Below, piece after piece: positions 1 through 8,719 of a stretch of 64,000 bases of DNA. Every line of letters starts with the position of its first letter. Position 1 is the first letter of the stretch. Below the pieces are notes generated by a model. The model was not told where the DNA came from, did no database searches, and was given only the letters and a program-made list of their open reading frames with translations. The DNA lies in contig NZ_SADT02000007.1 of the NCBI RefSeq assembly GCF_004016445.2, positions 441,590-505,589 of the forward strand, written 5' to 3'. This stretch comes from Mesorhizobium sp. M2E.F.Ca.ET.219.01.1.1 (lineage in GTDB: Bacteria; Pseudomonadota; Alphaproteobacteria; Rhizobiales; Rhizobiaceae). Made by a program: the position numbers and the translations under genes.

Positions 1-1471
1 AGTCGCCGATCGAGATGGTCAGCGTGGTGTGCGACAGGTCGCCGTCGCCGTCCTTGATGGTGTAGGTGAAGACGTCGTCATGGCCGCCCTGGGTGCCGGC
101 GTCGCGCACATAGCTGTAGGAGCCGTCGGCGTTGAGCGTCAGCTTGCCGTAAGTGCCCTGGATGACCGTTCCCACGGTCGCGCTATTATCCAGCGACGCA
201 CCGGTATCGCCAACCACGACACCCACCACCGTCACGTCGTCCGCGCCCCTGACGTCCGCGCCCGCCGCATTGCCGTCGCTGCCCGTGCCGGTGATGACGT
301 TGCCGTCGATCTCGGCGTGCGAACCCGCAGGCACTGCATCCGTATCGGCGACAGCCGTCGGGACATCATCGATGATGTTGATCACCAGCGTTCCGGGAGG
401 TGCCGCATCGCCGTCGGAGTCCACGACCCCGACTCCGAGGCTGACACTCGTGTTGTCGCCCGAAGTGTTGTCGAGCAGAGTGTAGGTGTAGCTGATCGTG
501 CCGGTACCGGTAGCCGAATTGAAGATATAGCTTGCGGTCAGCGAACCCGTGGCATCGGTAAAGGTTTGCGGTACTGTGGTCAGCACATGGCCGCCGAGCG
601 TGACCTGCGACACGCCATCCGGCGAGGTGAAGGCGATGCTGCCGGAGGTGGTCTCGGAATTGGAAGCGGAATCCGAGCCGGCCGGTTCACCGTTACGGGC
701 TGGCAGGCCGGCTTCGTTGACGCTCGCTGCTCCGATCACCCCGATCGAGGGCGTGGAGTCCGGTTGCACCAGCCCCGGGAACAGCTCGCGATGCTCCGGC
801 TGGCCGAACGCCAGGTCCGTCGGCGGCAGAAGGGCGGTAAGGCCGAAGCCGTCGCCGATGCCGCCCGGAGGCTGTTCGAAATTGCCGCCCGCGCTGCTCG
901 GCGAGCCGTTGCCGCCGGCGGAGATCGAGCCGTCGGCGCCGAAGGCGACATCGACATGGCTCGCCTCGAGGGCGGCGATGAGGGCCACGCGCGGCACCTC
1001 GACATCGCCGATGATGAAGGTCGGCACGTTGAGCGCGCCGTCCTTGATGACGATCTCGGATCCGTCGGGCTGCACCAGCACGAGGTTGTGCCCGTCGACC
1101 TTGATGTTGTCGATCGAGACGTTGGCCGGGAGCTTCACGACATTGCCGGTTTCGGCATGATACTCGTGCGGTACATTCTCAGCCGCGGTGTTCGCCGCCG
1201 GCGCGTTTGCGGCCGGTGCGTTTCCTTGGGCGGCATTGGAAGCCGGAGCGTTGGAGGCATTCGCATTGGCTGCCGGCTGGTTTGCAGCCGGCGTGTTGGC
1301 CGCGCCCTGTGCCGGCGCGCCGCTGCCGACGTCGACCGGCACGGGCTCGCTCGCCGCCTGGCCGGTGGTCGCCTGCGCGACCTGGACACCCGTCGGGTTA
1401 TGGTTTTCAGCGGCGCTGGTGTGCTCGTCCCAGGAATTTGAAACGGCGTCGAATTCGATATTGGTCGTCAT
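1..1471 (-). CDS. Large repeat-containing adhesin, T1SS substrate (N-terminal part, cut by window edge)
   Basis: An open frame starts at ATG 1471 behind a GGAGGGG Shine-Dalgarno and runs off the left edge after 490 codons. Residues 1-100 are Ala/Asn/Pro-rich and hold a ladder of di-alanine motifs (PAAN at about 61, 66, 86 and 91, TAAE at about 95). Residues 100-180 form a compact hydrophobic/charged segment (VVKLPANVSI, LVLVQPDGSEIVIKDG). From about 240 onward there are Ser/Thr/Gly/Asp-rich beta domains of the VCBS/cadherin-like kind found in giant type I-secreted adhesins (TYTLLDNTSGDN, VVDSDGDAAPPG, YTIKDGDGDLSHTT). There is no signal peptide, as expected for a substrate with a C-terminal secretion signal. 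The neighbours are a LapG-like protease and a complete T1SS, so a surface adhesin retained through its N-terminus is inferred. Final length and the C-terminal signal lie outside the window. Confidence 0.85.
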   Translation of the reverse strand, partial: MTTNIEFDAVSNSWDEHTSAAENHNPTGVQVAQATTGQAASEPVPVDVGSGAPAQGAANTPAANQPAANANASNAPASNAAQGNAPAANAPAANTAAENVPHEYHAETGNVVKLPANVSIDNIKVDGHNLVLVQPDGSEIVIKDGALNVPTFIIGDVEVPRVALIAALEASHVDVAFGADGSISAGGNGSPSSAGGNFEQPPGGIGDGFGLTALLPPTDLAFGQPEHRELFPGLVQPDSTPSIGVIGAASVNEAGLPARNGEPAGSDSASNSETTSGSIAFTSPDGVSQVTLGGHVLTTVPQTFTDATGSLTASYIFNSATGTGTISYTYTLLDNTSGDNTSVSLGVGVVDSDGDAAPPGTLVINIIDDVPTAVADTDAVPAGSHAEIDGNVITGTGSDGNAAGADVRGADDVTVVGVVVGDTGASLDNSATVGTVIQGTYGKLTLNADGSYSYVRDAGTQGGHDDVFTYTIKDGDGDLSHTTLTISIGD

Positions 1472-1794
1472 AGCTCAAGCCCCTCCGGCATTTCCCGGAA
1501 AGAGACATGTCAGGCCCGGACTTTGCAACAGACCTTTCATCTATTTCATATATTCAAATATGTAGAGAATCGCATTTTTTACACTTGGTAAATTGCGATG
1601 ATATACTCCATTATGTATGATCTTAAGGGCCCCGGGATCGGCTGCTTGGCTCGGCGCCGGTTTGGTCAATGAAAGTATAAATTTGAATAAAATTTGATCG
1701 AAAATAGAATAGAGTGATTCGCGGAAATTTACCCACCTTCCTTTCCGATAATTTGAGACAAGATTGGTAGCGTCCACAGTCAAAGGTGGGCGTT
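1472..1794. promoter_or_regulatory. AT-rich divergent promoter region between adhesin and LapG-like protease
   Basis: This 323-bp stretch is much richer in A+T than its surroundings and has no credible gene. It must carry the promoters of both divergent genes. Two dyads are visible: CATAT/ATATG around 1547-1562 and ATCGCA...TGCGAT at 1569-1599. The second has partly symmetric AT-rich inner flanks and is a good operator candidate. No -35/-10 pair can be assigned with certainty. Confidence 0.5.
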
Positions 1795-2739
1795 ATGAAA
1801 ATACAAAAAGCGGCCCCGGGAATGACGGGGATCAAGGTTCTCTTGCTGGCTGTCGGCCTTGCCGGCCTGGCAAATCCATCATCCGCCAGCGTGGATTCGG
1901 GGCCGGATCCGGTGCTGCAAAAGGTGGTTGCGCCGGCGAGCCTCGGCGGCGTTTCGCTGGCCCGGCCGCAGTCCCGGCAGCCAGCCGCCGTATACCGCAT
2001 CGCCGACATCTCTGCTGGCTACGCGCCGGCGGCCGAGGTTGAAGCGCTTTCCGGCGCCAAGGCCGATCCCGGCATCGACCCGATCCAGACCGCCTCGATC
2101 ATTCCCGGTGTTTTCGGCTCCGTCGCCCTGTCGATGCGCAACTTCCCGGTCGCGTCGCGCTGGGCTCCCGTCTACAACGCCATCGTAGGCTGCACGGCGG
2201 GCAGCGCCTGCGATCGCGAGAGCCCGGCATTCTCCGAGATCATCGACATTGCCGCGGGCAAGGGCTTTCGCGACAAGCTATCCTTCGTCAACTCGAGCAT
2301 CAACCGCCTGATCGCCTATCGCAAGGACAGCGTCGTTTACGGCAAGCTCGACTATTGGGCAAAGCCTTCGGAAATCCTTGAACATCGCGCCGGCGATTGC
2401 GAGGACTTCGCCATACTCAAGATGGCAGCGCTGCTCAGGGCCGGCATTCCGGCGCAGAGCATGTCGCTGGTGGTGCTCCAGGATCGCCGCCGCAAGTTCT
2501 TCCATGCAGTCCTGTCGGTCAGCACGGCAAGCGGCGCCTTCATCCTCGACAGCCTGGGCAACGCCGTCCTGCGCGACAGCGATCTGCCCGACTATGTTCC
2601 GCTCTATTCCTTCAGCACCGATCGCGCCTGGATCCACGGGTCGAAGTCCGGCGCGCAGATCGCCGACATCGCTGGCGGCTTTGCGACGGTGGCGCCCGGC
2701 GAAGGCTCGCCGGAACCAACTGTCGCATCGAAGCACTAG
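1795..2739 (+). CDS. LapG-like periplasmic transglutaminase-fold cysteine protease (BTLCP family)
   Basis: The protein has 314 residues from ATG 1795, preceded by AAAGG with good spacing; a GTG three codons upstream is a weaker start. Residues 1-31 are a cleavable signal peptide ending near SSASVDS. The catalytic triad of the bacterial transglutaminase-like cysteine protease family is visible as Cys202 in GDCEDFA, His237 in FHAVL and Asp252 in ILDSLG. The acidic residues next to the Cys match the calcium-binding site known in LapG. In Pseudomonas, LapG cuts the N-terminus of the adhesin LapA after a di-alanine and releases it from the cell surface. Here the gene lies divergent to an adhesin rich in di-alanine motifs and convergent with a T1SS operon, which supports the same role. 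No LapD-like c-di-GMP receptor is present in the window. Confidence 0.9.
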   Translation: MKIQKAAPGMTGIKVLLLAVGLAGLANPSSASVDSGPDPVLQKVVAPASLGGVSLARPQSRQPAAVYRIADISAGYAPAAEVEALSGAKADPGIDPIQTASIIPGVFGSVALSMRNFPVASRWAPVYNAIVGCTAGSACDRESPAFSEIIDIAAGKGFRDKLSFVNSSINRLIAYRKDSVVYGKLDYWAKPSEILEHRAGDCEDFAILKMAALLRAGIPAQSMSLVVLQDRRRKFFHAVLSVSTASGAFILDSLGNAVLRDSDLPDYVPLYSFSTDRAWIHGSKSGAQIADIAGGFATVAPGEGSPEPTVASKH

Positions 2740-2750
2740 GCCGACCGGCT

Positions 2751-3392
2751 CTAGCCGTTGAAGACGAAAGCCATCAGAAGTTCCGGTTCGGCGACAGGCG
2801 CGCGCACGGCGCTGAGCTGGCCACGATAGCGCCGCTCGCCGGCGCCGATGACGAAGCCGCTGGTCACCGGCGTTTCGCCATTGGCGTCGAGCCTGGCGAA
2901 GATGTCGGTGACGTTGAGATCGAGCGCCAGCTTCAAATCCTGCCGCCCATCCTCTCCGGGCGCGCTCGGCAACTGGCGCCTTACCAGTTGCTGGAACGGC
3001 GTGTTGAAGGCCAGGATCTTCTTGGACGACGAAAGCGCGAAGGCGGGCGAGGGGCATGCGACCAGGATCGCGTTGATCGTGCGGATCGAGGCGAGCTTGC
3101 GCAGCTCCATGCTTTCCTCGGCGAGGCCGCGCATGCAGGCGACCCGGATCGCCGAGGTGAGGTTGCCCTGGTCCGGATGATGTTCGGCGATCTCCTCGAC
3201 CAGCATGCCGATCGTGCATTTGCGGCTTTCCGCCATGTGCTTCAGCGACACCCAGAAGGCGCGTTCCAGCCGGATGCCGCGACGTACGCCGCCGCGCGCC
3301 ACGACGCGGAATTCCGGGCCGAAATCCTCGGCCACGAGCGCCGGCAGCAGCCGTTCGCGCGGAGTGCCGGAGCTGATGGCGCTATCTCTCAC
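2751..3392 (-). CDS. Ribbon-helix-helix protein with C-terminal PAS-like domain, coupled to the T1SS operon
   Basis: The protein has 213 residues from GTG 3392. An AGGAGG six bases upstream, inside the end of the HlyD-like gene, supports this start; the genes overlap by 11 bases, so translation is probably coupled. Residues about 36-90 (GIRLERAFWVSLKHMAESR ... LTSAIRVACMRGL) match the RHH_4-type ribbon-helix-helix fold. Residues about 104-213 resemble a PAS fold (INAILVACPSPAFALSSSKKILAFN... then GFVIGAGERRYRG). It could be a DNA-binding regulator of the adhesin system with a sensory domain, but no target is known from sequence alone. It ends 11 bp from the convergent protease gene. Confidence 0.75.
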   Translation of the reverse strand: MRDSAISSGTPRERLLPALVAEDFGPEFRVVARGGVRRGIRLERAFWVSLKHMAESRKCTIGMLVEEIAEHHPDQGNLTSAIRVACMRGLAEESMELRKLASIRTINAILVACPSPAFALSSSKKILAFNTPFQQLVRRQLPSAPGEDGRQDLKLALDLNVTDIFARLDANGETPVTSGFVIGAGERRYRGQLSAVRAPVAEPELLMAFVFNG

Positions 3393-4671
3393 TCATCGCC
3401 TCCTGACGCGCCTTGTTGATCGGCTTCAAGAGATAATTGAGGATCGTCTTGCGTCCGGTCTTGATGTCGACCGAGCAGATCATGCCGGGGATGATCGAAT
3501 AGGTCTTGCCGTTCCTTGTCAGCGTCGACTTCTCGGTGGCCACGCGCACCTGGTAGTAGGGTTCGCCCGTCTTCTGGTCGACGAGGCTGTCGGCGGTGAT
3601 GTTGGAGACCTTGCCCTCGATGCCGCCGAAGATCGAGAAGTCATAGGCCGTGACCTTGATCAGCGCTTCCTGGTTCGGCTGGATGAAGGCGACGTCGCGC
3701 GGCGAAACCCGTGCCTCGACCAGCAGCGTCTCGGATGTCGGCACGATGCCGGCCACGACCGCGCCCGGCTGCACGAAGGCGCCGAGGGTGTTGACGTCGA
3801 GCGTGTTGACGATGCCGTCGACCGGCGAGCGTATATCGGTGCGCGCGACCTTGTCGGTGGCGCCGCGGATGGTTTCGTCGACGACGGAAAGATCGGCCAG
3901 CGCTTGCGTCAGGTCGCTCAGCGCTTCCTGCTGCAATTGCAGGCCGAGCTCGTTTACCTGAAGCTGCGCCTCGGTGATTGCCGCCTGGGTCTTCTTGATG
4001 GTCTCTCCGGCCAGCGTCAGCTGTCCGTGCAGGTCCGTCTGCTCGCGCTCGACGCGGATCTGCTCGGTCCTGGCCATCAAGCCCTTCTTGACCATGGGTT
4101 CCACCAGCGCCGCTTCCTGGTCGGTCACGGCCAGGCTTTTGGACAGGCGGTCGGAATTGGCGGTGGCCTCGTCCAGCTCCTTCTCGCGCTGGTCGAGGCG
4201 CGATTTGAGAACCGACAGCTTGACTTCGAAATTGTCGCGCCGCGCGACGAGCAGTTTTTGCTCGTTGTCGCAGATTTCCGGCGCGACCGTCTGGATCTCC
4301 GTGGGGCAGGGGAAGGACCCTTCGACATTGCCGCTCTGCTCGAACTGCAGCCGCGCGATGCGTGCCTGCAGCGCTCGCGCCTTGGCCTTCTCTTCGCCCA
4401 GGCTCGACGTGTTGCCCGAATTGTCGAGACGGATGATGAGGTCGTTCTTCTTGACGGTCTGTCCGATCTGGACGGCGATCTCCTGCACGACGCCGGCTTC
4501 GCTAGCCTGGATGACCTGCGTCTTCGAGGCGGGTATCACCTTGCCGTCGCCGCGCGCGATCTCGTCCACCTCGGCAAAGGATGCCCAGCCCGTGAAGCAC
4601 ACGAACAGGGCGCCGACGATGTAGACGGACGCCGAGGCGAAAAGAGGTGGCCGGTCTTCCCTTGCAAGCAT
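3382..4671 (-). CDS. HlyD/LapC-like membrane fusion protein of type I secretion system
   Basis: This is the periplasmic adaptor linking the ABC exporter to the TolC-like outer-membrane channel. ATG 4671 gives 429 residues and lies 13 bases after the ABC gene stop. An upstream in-frame start at 4764 would add 31 residues overlapping that gene and is less likely. After a very short cytoplasmic end there is one membrane helix (about residues 8-28, SASVYIVGALFVCFTGW). A lipoyl/barrel-sandwich half-motif follows (ASKTQVIQASEAGVVQEIAV), then a long coiled coil (about 100-280), the second lipoyl half (TDIRSPVDGIVNTLDV) and the HlyD C-terminal beta domain (PGMICSVDIKTG). Order in the operon is tolC-like, ABC, hlyD-like, RHH-PAS. 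Confidence 0.9.
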   Translation of the reverse strand: MLAREDRPPLFASASVYIVGALFVCFTGWASFAEVDEIARGDGKVIPASKTQVIQASEAGVVQEIAVQIGQTVKKNDLIIRLDNSGNTSSLGEEKAKARALQARIARLQFEQSGNVEGSFPCPTEIQTVAPEICDNEQKLLVARRDNFEVKLSVLKSRLDQREKELDEATANSDRLSKSLAVTDQEAALVEPMVKKGLMARTEQIRVEREQTDLHGQLTLAGETIKKTQAAITEAQLQVNELGLQLQQEALSDLTQALADLSVVDETIRGATDKVARTDIRSPVDGIVNTLDVNTLGAFVQPGAVVAGIVPTSETLLVEARVSPRDVAFIQPNQEALIKVTAYDFSIFGGIEGKVSNITADSLVDQKTGEPYYQVRVATEKSTLTRNGKTYSIIPGMICSVDIKTGRKTILNYLLKPINKARQEAMSER

Positions 4672-4684
4672 GTTTGCGTTCCGG

Positions 4685-6817
4685 TCAGGCACTGCCTTTT
4701 TGCAGTGCCTGGATGACTTGTTCCTTTGGCCCGTCTGCGACGACGCGGCCTTGATCGATGACAATGAGGCGGTCGGCCAGCTCCAGCATGCTGTAGCGAT
4801 GGGTCGATACGATCAGCGTCGTGTCGCGGTCGAATGCCACCTTGAGCTGCTTGATCAACTGCCGTTCCGAGGCGAGGTCCATCGAACCCGACGGCTCGTC
4901 AAGGAAGACGATCTTCGGCTTCGTCAAAAGCAGCCGGGCGATCGCCACCGACTGCCTTTGCCCGCCCGAGAGATTGGTGCCGCGCTCGCCGACATTCATA
5001 TCGTAGCCGCGCGGATGCCGCGAGACGAAGTCGTCGACGCCCGCGGCCTTCGCCGCGTCGATGATCTCCTCGTCGGTCGCTTCCGGCGCCGCCATCAAGA
5101 GATTCTCCTTGATGGTTCCCGAAAACAGGTCGCCGGCCTGCGCGACGATGCCGACCGCGGCGCGAACCTCCGACGGATGGTATTGGCGGATGTCGATGCC
5201 GTCGATGAGCAACTCCCCCGACGTCGGCAGGAAAAGCCGGCCGATCAGCCGGCCCATCGTGGTCTTGCCGGAACCGATGCGGCCGATGATGCCGATCCGC
5301 TCGCCAGGCTTGACCGCGATGTTGAGGCCGCTCAGAACCTCGTTCTCGGTGCCGGGATAGGCGAAACCGACATTCTTGAAGACGAGCGCGCCGCTGCGGA
5401 TCGGCCGGTTGACGAAACCGACCGTGTCGGGGCGGTCCTCAGGCTGCGACATGATCGTGTTGATGATCCTGAGCGACAGCATGGCCTGCCGGAAACGCGC
5501 AAGCGTGATCGCGATCTGGCCGAGCGGCGCCACGGCGCGGCCGGCCAGCATCACGGTGCCGATGATGGCGCCCGTCGAGACCTGTCCTTCGGAGAAGGCA
5601 TATGCGCCGGCAACGACCAGGGCGACCGTCACGAATTGCTGGATGGCGCCGGTGATGTTGCCCGCAGCCGCCGAGAGCTCCTTGATCTTCTCCGACGTGT
5701 TGGCCGCATTCTTCGAGTGCTCGCCCCATTTGCGCAGCAGATAGGCCTCGGCGCGCAGCGACTTGATCGTCTCCAGCGTGGAAATGGATTCGACCAGCAG
5801 GGCCTGGCGCTGGGATGCCTCGTTCATCGAGGCCGCGACTCGCTTGCCGATCCGCCGCTGCGTTATCAGCCCGACGATGACGGAGATGACGAAAGCCAGC
5901 GCCGGTATGATCACCAGCCAGCCGCCAATGGCATAGATCACAGCCAGGAAGACGAACACGAAGACCGTGTCGATGAAGACGCTGATGGTGTTCGAGGTGA
6001 AGAACTCGCGCACGAACTCGTATTGCGTGACACGGTTTGCATATTCACCGGTCGACCCGGGCCGGGCCGAAAGCGAGGAATTCAACACCTTCTCGAACAG
6101 CAGATAGGATATCCGCAGGTCCGCCTTGCGTCCTGCATAGTCGATCAGCGACGCCCTGGCCGTCTTGAGCAGCAGGTCGAACAGGATGGCCGCGCCGATG
6201 CCGAGCGCCAGCACCCAAAGCGTGGAGATCGCCTTGTTCGGCAGGATGCGGTCATAGACATTCATGGTGAAGATCGGCGAGGCGATCGCCAGCAGATTGA
6301 TGAAGACCGCCGACAGCACAACCTTGGAGTAGGTGCGCCAGAACGCCCCCATGGTGCCGGTCAGCCAGTGGCGTCTTTCGATCCGCGCGGCTGTGCCGAC
6401 GGTCATCTCTTCGGCGGTGTTGGCATAGGTGATCGAAAAGGACGTGCCGCCGCTGATGTAGTTTTCGGCGAGTTCCGCCCTGTCGATCGTGGTGCGTCCG
6501 TTTTCCTGGGGCGCCGTCAGATATTGCCCGCCCTCGATTTCCGCCAGGAGCGCGACCGGCAATTGGCTGACGCGGAAGACGATCGCCGGAAGATCGAAGC
6601 GGCCGCGCAGGAAATCGCGATGGCTGAAATCCTGGACCTCCAGTCCGATGCGCTCGGCCAGATGGCGGATTTCGTCCGGCTCGATGCGCGTCTCCGAAAT
6701 CGGCACGCCGGCAAACAGCACCGTTTCCGCGCTCGGCCTGCCGAGATAGGCCGCAACGGCGCAGAAGCAGGCTTTGAAAGCCTCCTTGGGCGACAGGATA
6801 TGAGGTTGCTGGTTCAC
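4685..6817 (-). CDS. Type I secretion ABC transporter (LapB/HlyB-like permease-ATPase)
   Basis: The protein has 710 residues from GTG 6817, preceded by GGGGCGG. The frame is open further upstream, but that part is Arg-rich antisense of the TolC gene end. Residues 1-130 form a C39-peptidase-like domain without the catalytic Cys/His motif, as in exporters of RTX adhesins and toxins that bind but do not cut their substrate. Five or six membrane helices follow (about 150-430). The ATPase domain has Walker A GRIGSGKTT, signature LSGGQRQ and Walker B KIVFLDEPSGSMD with a following STHR switch. It would power export of the adjacent adhesin. Confidence 0.92.
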   Translation of the reverse strand: MNQQPHILSPKEAFKACFCAVAAYLGRPSAETVLFAGVPISETRIEPDEIRHLAERIGLEVQDFSHRDFLRGRFDLPAIVFRVSQLPVALLAEIEGGQYLTAPQENGRTTIDRAELAENYISGGTSFSITYANTAEEMTVGTAARIERRHWLTGTMGAFWRTYSKVVLSAVFINLLAIASPIFTMNVYDRILPNKAISTLWVLALGIGAAILFDLLLKTARASLIDYAGRKADLRISYLLFEKVLNSSLSARPGSTGEYANRVTQYEFVREFFTSNTISVFIDTVFVFVFLAVIYAIGGWLVIIPALAFVISVIVGLITQRRIGKRVAASMNEASQRQALLVESISTLETIKSLRAEAYLLRKWGEHSKNAANTSEKIKELSAAAGNITGAIQQFVTVALVVAGAYAFSEGQVSTGAIIGTVMLAGRAVAPLGQIAITLARFRQAMLSLRIINTIMSQPEDRPDTVGFVNRPIRSGALVFKNVGFAYPGTENEVLSGLNIAVKPGERIGIIGRIGSGKTTMGRLIGRLFLPTSGELLIDGIDIRQYHPSEVRAAVGIVAQAGDLFSGTIKENLLMAAPEATDEEIIDAAKAAGVDDFVSRHPRGYDMNVGERGTNLSGGQRQSVAIARLLLTKPKIVFLDEPSGSMDLASERQLIKQLKVAFDRDTTLIVSTHRYSMLELADRLIVIDQGRVVADGPKEQVIQALQKGSA

Positions 6818-6857
6818 GATCCGCCCCGAAGGACTGAGGGATCGATGCTTACATCGG

Positions 6858-8306
6858 CTACTTTTTCCTGACCGGCGCGAGGATGTCGAACGGCAGATCG
6901 TTCTTCTGCTCCGACGGCGTCCGCGCATAAGTCTCGGTATCGGCCGTAGCCGGCACACCGAATTCCTCACGAGCGTAGGCCGCGGACTGCTTGGCCGGCT
7001 GGATGTTGAGTGTCTTCAGCAATTCCCCGGTTGCGGCCAGCAGCCGGTACTCCGCGAACAGCGACGCGTAGGACGACGTGTCGGCCAGCGTCGCGGTGTT
7101 GAAGCGCGTGTTCTGGGCATCGAGCACGTCGAGCAGCGAGCGCTGTCCGACCTTGAACTGCTCGCGATAGGAAGCCACGAGCTTTTCGTTGGTGGCCGCC
7201 TGCTGTCGCAGCGTCTGTGCCAGTTCCGCCTGGCGGAACCTGCGGTCCCATGAGGTGCGGACGGCTTCCTCGATCTCGCGCAGCACCTGATGCAGCGCCA
7301 GACGCTGCTCGCTGGTGCGGCGGATCTGTTCCTGCTCGTTGGCCTTGTCGATGCCGCCGCGGTACAGATTCCAGCGCAGCACCACCCGAGCCTGCAGGTC
7401 GCTGGTGTCGCCATTATCGCCATCGATATCGTACCCGCCGCGGGCAACACCCTCGGCGGTGATCGTCGGACCGTATTTCGCCCGCGCCGCGTCGACCAGC
7501 GAAGCCGCCGCGTCGATATCGCTGTTGGCCATGTGGACACGCGGATTGTTCTGCCTGGCAAGCCCGATCGCATCGTCCAGCGACCGCGGCAGGGCGGCTG
7601 AGACATCGGCCGGCCGCGATGGGCTGGTCAGCGGCTTGCCGACATTCTTGAAGAAGCGGATCTTGGCCGCCTCGAGTTCTTCGGTTGCCTCCTGCATCCG
7701 CGCCTTGGCGGCATAAAGGCGTTCCTCGGCCTGCTGCCGGTCGGCGTCGTTGAGCGCGCCGCCCGCGATGCCTTGCTTGATGTCGCTGAGAATGGACTGA
7801 TGAAAGCCAAGGTTCTTCTTGGCCTCGAGCACGATCGAAGCCTGCAGCATGTATTCCAGATAGTCCTGGACGACCGCGAGCCCGATGAACTCCGACCGCT
7901 CCAGAACCCGGAAGGAAGCTCCGTCGACCCGCGAGGCCTGACGATTGAGTTCCGCCCGCCTCGCGCCGCTGTCGAAAAGTGTCTGCGAGACGGTAAGGTC
8001 GGCCTCGTTCGGATAGAGGGCTTTGTGATCCTCGTCGAGCGCGCGTCGCGTATCATTGTCCAGGCGGCGAACGCCTGTCGACGCTTCCAGATCGACGCTC
8101 GGAAGATAAAGGCCTTTCGCCTGGCGCAGCTCGAATTCGATCGCTTCGCGGTTTTCGATCGCCTGGCCAATCTCCGGATTGGATTCCACTGCGACGGCAA
8201 CGGCTTCTTTGAGCGTGAGTGCGCTGGCGCTACCGCAAGCCAGCATCGACACCGTAATGGCAAGCGCGACGCGCCAGCCGACGGTAACCTTACCCGTCCT
8301 GGTCAT
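6858..8306 (-). CDS. TolC/LapE-family outer membrane channel of type I secretion system
   Basis: The protein has 482 residues from ATG 8306. A signal peptide ends near residue 29 (ACGSASALTLKEA). The two TolC repeats are visible: LTLKEAVAVAVESNPEI at the start of the first and RSLDDAIGLARQNNPRVHMA at the start of the second, each followed by long alpha-helical stretches. The C-terminal RYREQ-like segment and SLLDVLDAQNTRFNTATL are typical of the family. It is the first gene of the secretion operon, with the ABC gene starting 40 bases after its stop, so the whole export complex is encoded together. The last 40 residues are polar and probably periplasmic. Confidence 0.92.
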   Translation of the reverse strand: MTRTGKVTVGWRVALAITVSMLACGSASALTLKEAVAVAVESNPEIGQAIENREAIEFELRQAKGLYLPSVDLEASTGVRRLDNDTRRALDEDHKALYPNEADLTVSQTLFDSGARRAELNRQASRVDGASFRVLERSEFIGLAVVQDYLEYMLQASIVLEAKKNLGFHQSILSDIKQGIAGGALNDADRQQAEERLYAAKARMQEATEELEAAKIRFFKNVGKPLTSPSRPADVSAALPRSLDDAIGLARQNNPRVHMANSDIDAAASLVDAARAKYGPTITAEGVARGGYDIDGDNGDTSDLQARVVLRWNLYRGGIDKANEQEQIRRTSEQRLALHQVLREIEEAVRTSWDRRFRQAELAQTLRQQAATNEKLVASYREQFKVGQRSLLDVLDAQNTRFNTATLADTSSYASLFAEYRLLAATGELLKTLNIQPAKQSAAYAREEFGVPATADTETYARTPSEQKNDLPFDILAPVRKK

Positions 8307-8719
8307 TTCTACCCCGTGACTATCCCCGCGCCATCTATTTTTTTATCGGCGCTTATTGCCCAAGCCTGCCACCGGAGCCTGCGGGCAGTATCTATCAGAT
8401 TTTTCGAGGATGTGAGTGCATAATGGATTAGACACGCTTTAAAAGTGCGATTCAGGGCATTAGGGCCAAAGCCTGTAGCAAAAATGGCACAGAAAATAGG
8501 CGCGCTGCGGCGGGGGATTTTTGATTCAAAGCGGGCTGCAATGGTTAATGGCCTGAAACAAATGGCGAATCGTGCGGCCGCTGGATACAAGCTCCCGGGA
8601 AATCTGCTGCGCCTTTGCAAACAATGCGCAAGAAATCGCCATGTCCGGCTGGTTTGGTTGGCAAACGGTGATCGTTCCCTGTATTGCGAGCCGGATCAAA
8701 AAGCAGTGGATCTTCTTGC
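8307..8719. other. Intergenic region between T1SS operon and oxidoreductase gene
   Basis: This 413-bp divergent region must hold the T1SS operon promoter (8307-8400 side is AT-rich, with a run of seven T near 8338) and that of the oxidoreductase. Short open frames on both strands have no recognisable domain or good ribosome binding site. No repeat or hairpin with a T-run was seen. Confidence 0.4.

Noticed and set aside
29..1441. Long open frame on the plus strand (470 codons) at the left edge
   Set aside because: It is antisense to the adhesin frame, is Arg/Val/Ala-rich without any domain, and the minus strand has a proper start and ribosome site.
1541..1783. 80-codon minus-strand open frame upstream of the protease gene
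   Set aside because: It lies in the AT-rich promoter gap, has no ribosome site and no recognisable sequence.
4670..6871. 733-codon plus-strand open frame opposite the ABC exporter
   Set aside because: The minus strand encodes a complete ABC transporter with all motifs; the plus-strand product is Asp/Arg-rich without a fold.
8309..8620. 103-codon minus-strand open frame between the T1SS operon and the oxidoreductase
   Set aside because: It has no ribosome site or domain and occupies the place where promoters of the divergent genes must be.
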